Shown here in pieces: positions 60,092-64,000 of a DNA stretch of 64,000 nt. Origin of the DNA: Ursus arctos (lineage: Eukaryota; Chordata; Mammalia; Carnivora; Ursidae); assembly GCF_023065955.2 (NCBI RefSeq), contig NC_079873.1, forward strand, positions 6,028,566 through 6,092,565, in the 5' to 3' direction. How positions within the stretch are numbered: position 1 is the first letter of the stretch; each line of letters begins with the position of its first letter. The notes below the pieces were generated by a model. That model searched no databases and had not been told where the DNA came from. It worked only from the letters and a program-made list of their open reading frames with translations. The translations under genes and the position numbers were made by a program.

Positions 60092-63000
60092 TTAGGTTCC
60101 ATAGATGAGAGAAATCATATGATAGTTGTCTTTCTCTGCTTGACTTATTTCACTTAGCATTATCTCCTCCAGTGCCGTCCATGTTGCAGCAAATGTTGAG
60201 AAATCGTTCTTTCTGATAGCTGAGTAATATTCCATTGTATATATGGACCACAACTTCTTAATCCAGTCATCTGTTGAAGGGCATCTCGGTTCCTTCCACG
60301 ATTTAGCTATTGTGCACAATGCTGCTATGAACATTGGGATGCATATGGCCCTTCTCTTCACTATGTCTGTATCTTTGGGGTAAATACCCAGTAGTGCAAT
60401 GGCTGGGTCATAGGGTAGCTCAATTTTTAACTTTTTAAAGGACCTCCACACTGTTTTCCAGATTGGCTGTACCAACTTGCATTCCCACCAACAATGTAGG
60501 AGGGATCCCCTTTCTCCAAATCCTCTCCAGCAATTGTTGTTTCTTGCCTTGTCAATTTTTGCCATTCTAACTGGCGTAAGGTGGTATCTTAGTGTGGTTT
60601 TGATTTCAATTTCCCTGATGGCTAATGATTTTGAACATTTTTTCATATGTCTGTTAGCCATTTGTATGTCATCATTGGAAAAGTGTCTGTTCATATCTTC
60701 TGCCCACTTTATGATTTGTTTATTTGTTTCTCGCATATTGAGTTTGAGAAGTTTTTTGTAGATCTTGGATACCAGTCTTTTATCTGTAGTATCATTTGCA
60801 AATATCTTCTCCCATTCCATGGGCTGCCTCTTAGTTTTTTTGACTGTTTCCTTGGCTGTGCAGAAGCTTTTTATCTTGATCCCACAAGTTCATTTTATCT
60901 TTTGTTTCTCTTGCCTTTGGAGATGTGTCATGAAAAAGGTTGCTTTGGCCAATGTCGTATAGGTTGCTGCCTATGTTCTCCTCTAGGATTTTGATGGATT
61001 CCTGTCTCACATCGAGGTCATTCATCCATTTGGAGTTTATTTTCGTGTATGGTGTGAGAGAGTGGTCAAGTTTCATTCTTCTGCATGTAGCTGTCCAATT
61101 TTCCCAGCACCATTTATTGAAAAGACTGGCTTTTATCCACCGGATGTTTTTTCCTGCTTTATCAAAGATTAGTTGCCGAAAGAGCCGAGGGTCCATTTCT
61201 GCGTTCTCTATTCTGTTCCATTGGTCTATGTGTCTGTTTTTGTGCCAGTACCATGCTGTCTTTGTAATCACAGCTTTGTGGTACAGCTCGAAATCCGGCA
61301 TTGTGATGCCCCCAGCTTTGTTTTTCCTTTTCAACAGTTCCTTGGCGATTCGGGGCCTTTTCTGGTTCCATACAAATTTAAGGACTATTTGTTCCAGTTC
61401 TTTGAAAAATGTCCTTGGTATTTTGATCGGGATAGCATTGAAAGTGTAGATTACTCTGGGTAGCATGGACATTTTAACTATGTTAATTCTTCCGATCCAT
61501 GAGCATGGAACATTTTTCCATTTTTTGTGTCTTCCTGAACGTCTTTCAAGAGTGATTTATAGTTTCTAGAATATAGATCCTTTATGTCTCTGGTTAAGTT
61601 AATTCCAGGGTAACGTATGGTTTTGGGTGCTATTATAAATGGGATGGGTTCCCTAATTTCTCCTTCTTCAGTCATATTATTCGTGTATAGAAATGCAACT
61701 GAGGGGCACCTGGGTGGCACAGCGGTTGGGCATCTGCCTTCGGCTCAGGGCGTGATCCCGGCATTATGGGATCGAGCCCCACATCAGGCTCCTCCGCTAT
61801 GAGCCTGCTTCTTCCTCTCCCACTGCCCCGGCTGGTGTTCCCTCTCTCGCTGGCTGTCTCTATCTCTGTAGAATAAATAAATAAAATCTTTAAAAAAAAT
61901 GCAACTGATTTCTGAGCATTGATTTTGTATCCCGCCACATTACTGAATTGCTCTATAACTTCTAATAGTTTGGGAGTGGATTCTTTTGGGTTTTCCATAT
62001 AGAGTATCATGTCATCTGCGAAGAGAGACAGTTTGACTTCCTCTTTGCCGATTTGGATACCTTTGATCCCTTTTTGTTGTCTGATTGCTGTGGCAAGGAC
62101 TTCTAGTACTATATTGAATAATAGTGGCGAAAGTGGGCATCCTTGTCGTGTTCCTGATCTTAAGGGAAAGGCTTTCAGCTTTTCCCCATTGAGAATGATA
62201 TTCGCTGTAGGCTTTTCAGAGATGGTCTTTATGAGATTGAGGAATGTACCCTCTATCCCTACACTCTGAAGGGTTTTAATCAGGAAAGGATGCTGTATTT
62301 TGTCAAATGCTTTTTCTGCATCTATTGAGAGAATCATATGATTTTTGGCTTTTTCCTTCTGGATAAAATCTAAGACACTGATAGATTTGCAAATGTTGAA
62401 CCACCCTTGCATCCCAGGGATGAATCCCACTTGGTCATGATGGATAATCCTTTTAATGTACTGTTGGATTCTATTAGCCAGGATCTTGTTGAGGATTTTG
62501 GCATCCATATTCATTAGGGAAATCGGTCTGTAATTCTCCTTTTTGAGGGGATCTTTGCCTGGTTTGGGGATCAAGGTAATATTGGCCTCATAGAATGAGT
62601 TTGGTAGCTTTCCTTCTGTTTCTATTTTTTGAAGTAGCTTTAGGAGAATAGGTATTATTTCTTCTTTGAATGTTTCGTAGAATTCCCCAGGAAAACCATC
62701 CGGGCCTGGAGTTTTGTTATTTGGAAGGTTTTTTATCACTGACTCAATCTCTTCATAATTAATTGACCTGTTTAAAAAATCAATTTCTTCCTGTTTCAGT
62801 CTTGGTAGTTTATAGGTTTCCAGGAAGGATTCCATCTCTTCCAGATTGCTTAATTTATTGGCATATAGCTATTGATAAAAGTTTCTAATTATCCTTCCAA
62901 TTTCATTGGTGTTGGTCGTGACCTCTCCTTTTTCATTCATAATTTTATTAATTTGGGTCCTTTCTATATTCTTTTGGATAAGTCTTGCCAGCGGTTTGTC

Positions 63001-64000
63001 AATTTTATTGATTCTCTCAAAGAACCAGCTTCTAGTCCTGTTGATCTGCTCTACCGTACTCCTGGTTTCTAATTCATTGATTTCTGCTCTAATCTTGGTC
63101 AACTGCTTCCTCATGCGTGGATTAGGCCTGTCCCTCTGTTGCTGTTCCAGCTTCTTGAGGTGAGAATATAAAAACTGAATTTTAGATTTTTCCCTTCTTT
63201 TGAGTGAGGCTTGGATGGCTATGTATGGCTATGTATTTCCCCCTTAGGACTGCCTTTGCAGTATCCCATAGGTTTTGGACCATTGTGTTTTCATTCTCGT
63301 TGGTCTCCATAAATTGTTTAAGTTGATTTTTGATTTCCTGGTTTATCGAATCATTCCTGAGCAGGATGGCTCTTAGTCTCCAAGTGTTTGAGTTTCTTCC
63401 AAATTTTTCCTTGTGGTTGACTTCCAATTTCAGAGCGTTGTGGTCTGAGAATATGCAGGGAATAATTTCAGTCTTTTGGTATCGGTTGAGACCTGTTTTG
63501 TGTCCCAGAACACGGTCTATTCTTGAGAATGTTCCATGGGCATTAGAATAGAATGAGTATTCTTTGGTTCTGGGGTGTAGTGTTCTATATATATCTATGA
63601 GGTCCAACTTGTCGAGTATGGCATTCAAAGCCCTTGTTTCTTTGTCGATTTGTTGCATGGGTGTTCTATTTCTGATAGTGGAGTGTTAAGGTCCCCTACT
63701 ATTAACGTATTTTTATCTATATGTCTCTTTATTCTGGTTAAGAGTTGGCTTGTGTATCTTGCTGCTCCCCTGTTGGGGGCATATATATTTATAATTGTCA
63801 TATCCACTTGTTGGATACATCCTTTGAGAATAATATAGTGCCCTTCTGTGTCTCTAACTATAGTCTTTAGTTTAAAATCCAATCTGTCTGATATGAGAAT
63901 TGCTACCCCAGCTTTCTTTTGAGGTCCATTGGCATGAAAGATGGTATTCCATCCCTTTACTTTCAGTCTGAATGTATCTTTAGGTTCAAAATGAGTCTCT
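60092..64000 (-). pseudogene. L1 ORF2 remnant (endonuclease, reverse transcriptase, Cys-rich C-terminus), partial and broken
   Basis: ORF2 of the minus-strand L1, lacking roughly its first 60 codons, which lie past the window edge. Endonuclease: LKVKGW near the edge, IINIYAPN and VGDLNTPL (63,760-63,690 region), FSDHN near 63,435. [13 protein letters not shown] near 62,690, [11 protein letters not shown] near 62,310, FADDMILY near 62,010. C-terminus: CWRGFGERG...HCWWEC near 60,525, where the second Cys of the usual CX3C pattern is Phe. Breaks: a one-base shift in a C run near 63,660; a shift between 63,182 and 63,114; a TAG replacing Gln at about 62,867-62,869 (NFYQ*LYANK); a SINE at 61,703-61,896; shifts near 61,480 and 60,880. 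It cannot encode an active enzyme. The last ORF2 codons read ISLIYGT, as in the two young 3' fragments. Confidence 0.9.
61703..61896 (+). mobile_element. Young Can-SINE (bear-type) inserted in the L1 ORF2
   Basis: Full-length SINE ('gggcacctgggtggcacagc' to 'aaataaataaaatctttaaa') with a perfect 12-base target duplication 'aaatgcaactga' at 61691-61702 and 61897-61908. It lies antisense to ORF2 and ends the RT frame, which then reads SINE-derived residues. Confidence 0.97.

Larger units (their letters stand above)
59665..64000 (-). mobile_element. Long minus-strand L1 with probable 3' transduction; 5' end outside the window
   Basis: Read on the minus strand: endonuclease from the window edge, RT, C-terminal domain, ORF2 stop at 60092, 3' UTR, and the L1 end 'gtgactaacataataaaaaa' at about 59832. 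About 120 non-L1 bases follow (59813-59692), with an AATAAA signal 20 bases before a long A run (T-run 59665-59691 on the plus strand). The A run abuts the plus-strand L1, into which this element inserted. A SINE interrupts it at 61703-61896. Confidence 0.88.

Overview
This window is nuclear DNA from a mammal, almost certainly a caniform carnivore. It carries many copies of the tRNA-derived carnivore SINE (Can-SINE/SINEC: 5' box like 'gcctgggtggctcag', CT-rich 3' part, 'aaataaataaaatctt' tail). It also carries carnivore-type L1 elements and the older mammalian layer (L2, MIR, MER5A, MER20, MaLR-like LTRs, L1M). Several SINEs are of the variant 'cacagcggttaagcgtctgcc ... cacatcaggctcctcc', which I associate with bears and giant panda (SINEC1_AMe-like), so an ursid is the best guess. 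That assignment rests on memory of the family, not on a search.

The window is gene-poor and AT-rich. No complete gene, no structural RNA gene, no CRISPR array and no prokaryote-style operon is present. Most open reading frames are chance or lie inside transposons. The best protein-coding evidence is a two-exon model on the minus strand. An ATG exon (36844-36805) encodes a short hydrophobic leader and ends in a strong GTAAGT donor. A 141-bp exon (35724-35584) has clean splice sites on both sides. The phases match, giving the start of an apparently secreted or membrane protein that I cannot name; its later exons were not found here. Two weaker exon candidates lie on the plus strand (2951-3068, and 24657-24709 with 24845-24895).

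Layout. 1-4.9 kb: AT-rich sequence with a 54-bp direct repeat, one SINE that runs into a TA microsatellite, and an LTR-like remnant. 4.9-9 kb: an old L1 body broken up by four SINEs and a young L1 3' fragment. 9-35 kb: mostly unrecognised intergenic or intronic sequence with scattered SINE, MIR, L2, L1M, MER20 (containing a 23-bp minisatellite), MER5A and MaLR-like pieces, plus a SINE inside a SINE. 35-37 kb: the candidate exons. 37-40 kb: decayed L1 pieces in both orientations. 40-56 kb: further SINEs, MER20 copies (one split by a TA-flanked DNA transposon), MIR, L2 and a second young L1 3' fragment. 56.3-64 kb: a carnivore L1 on the plus strand that keeps its 5' UTR and ORF2 but has lost ORF1. 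It is interrupted by a long minus-strand L1 that runs off the right edge, holds a SINE, and appears to carry a 3' transduction with its own AATAAA signal and poly(A).

I found no sign of a new multi-gene system. The most informative items are the unidentified two-exon gene start, the L1 3' transduction, the ORF1-less L1, the minisatellite born inside MER20, and two unexplained short duplications.
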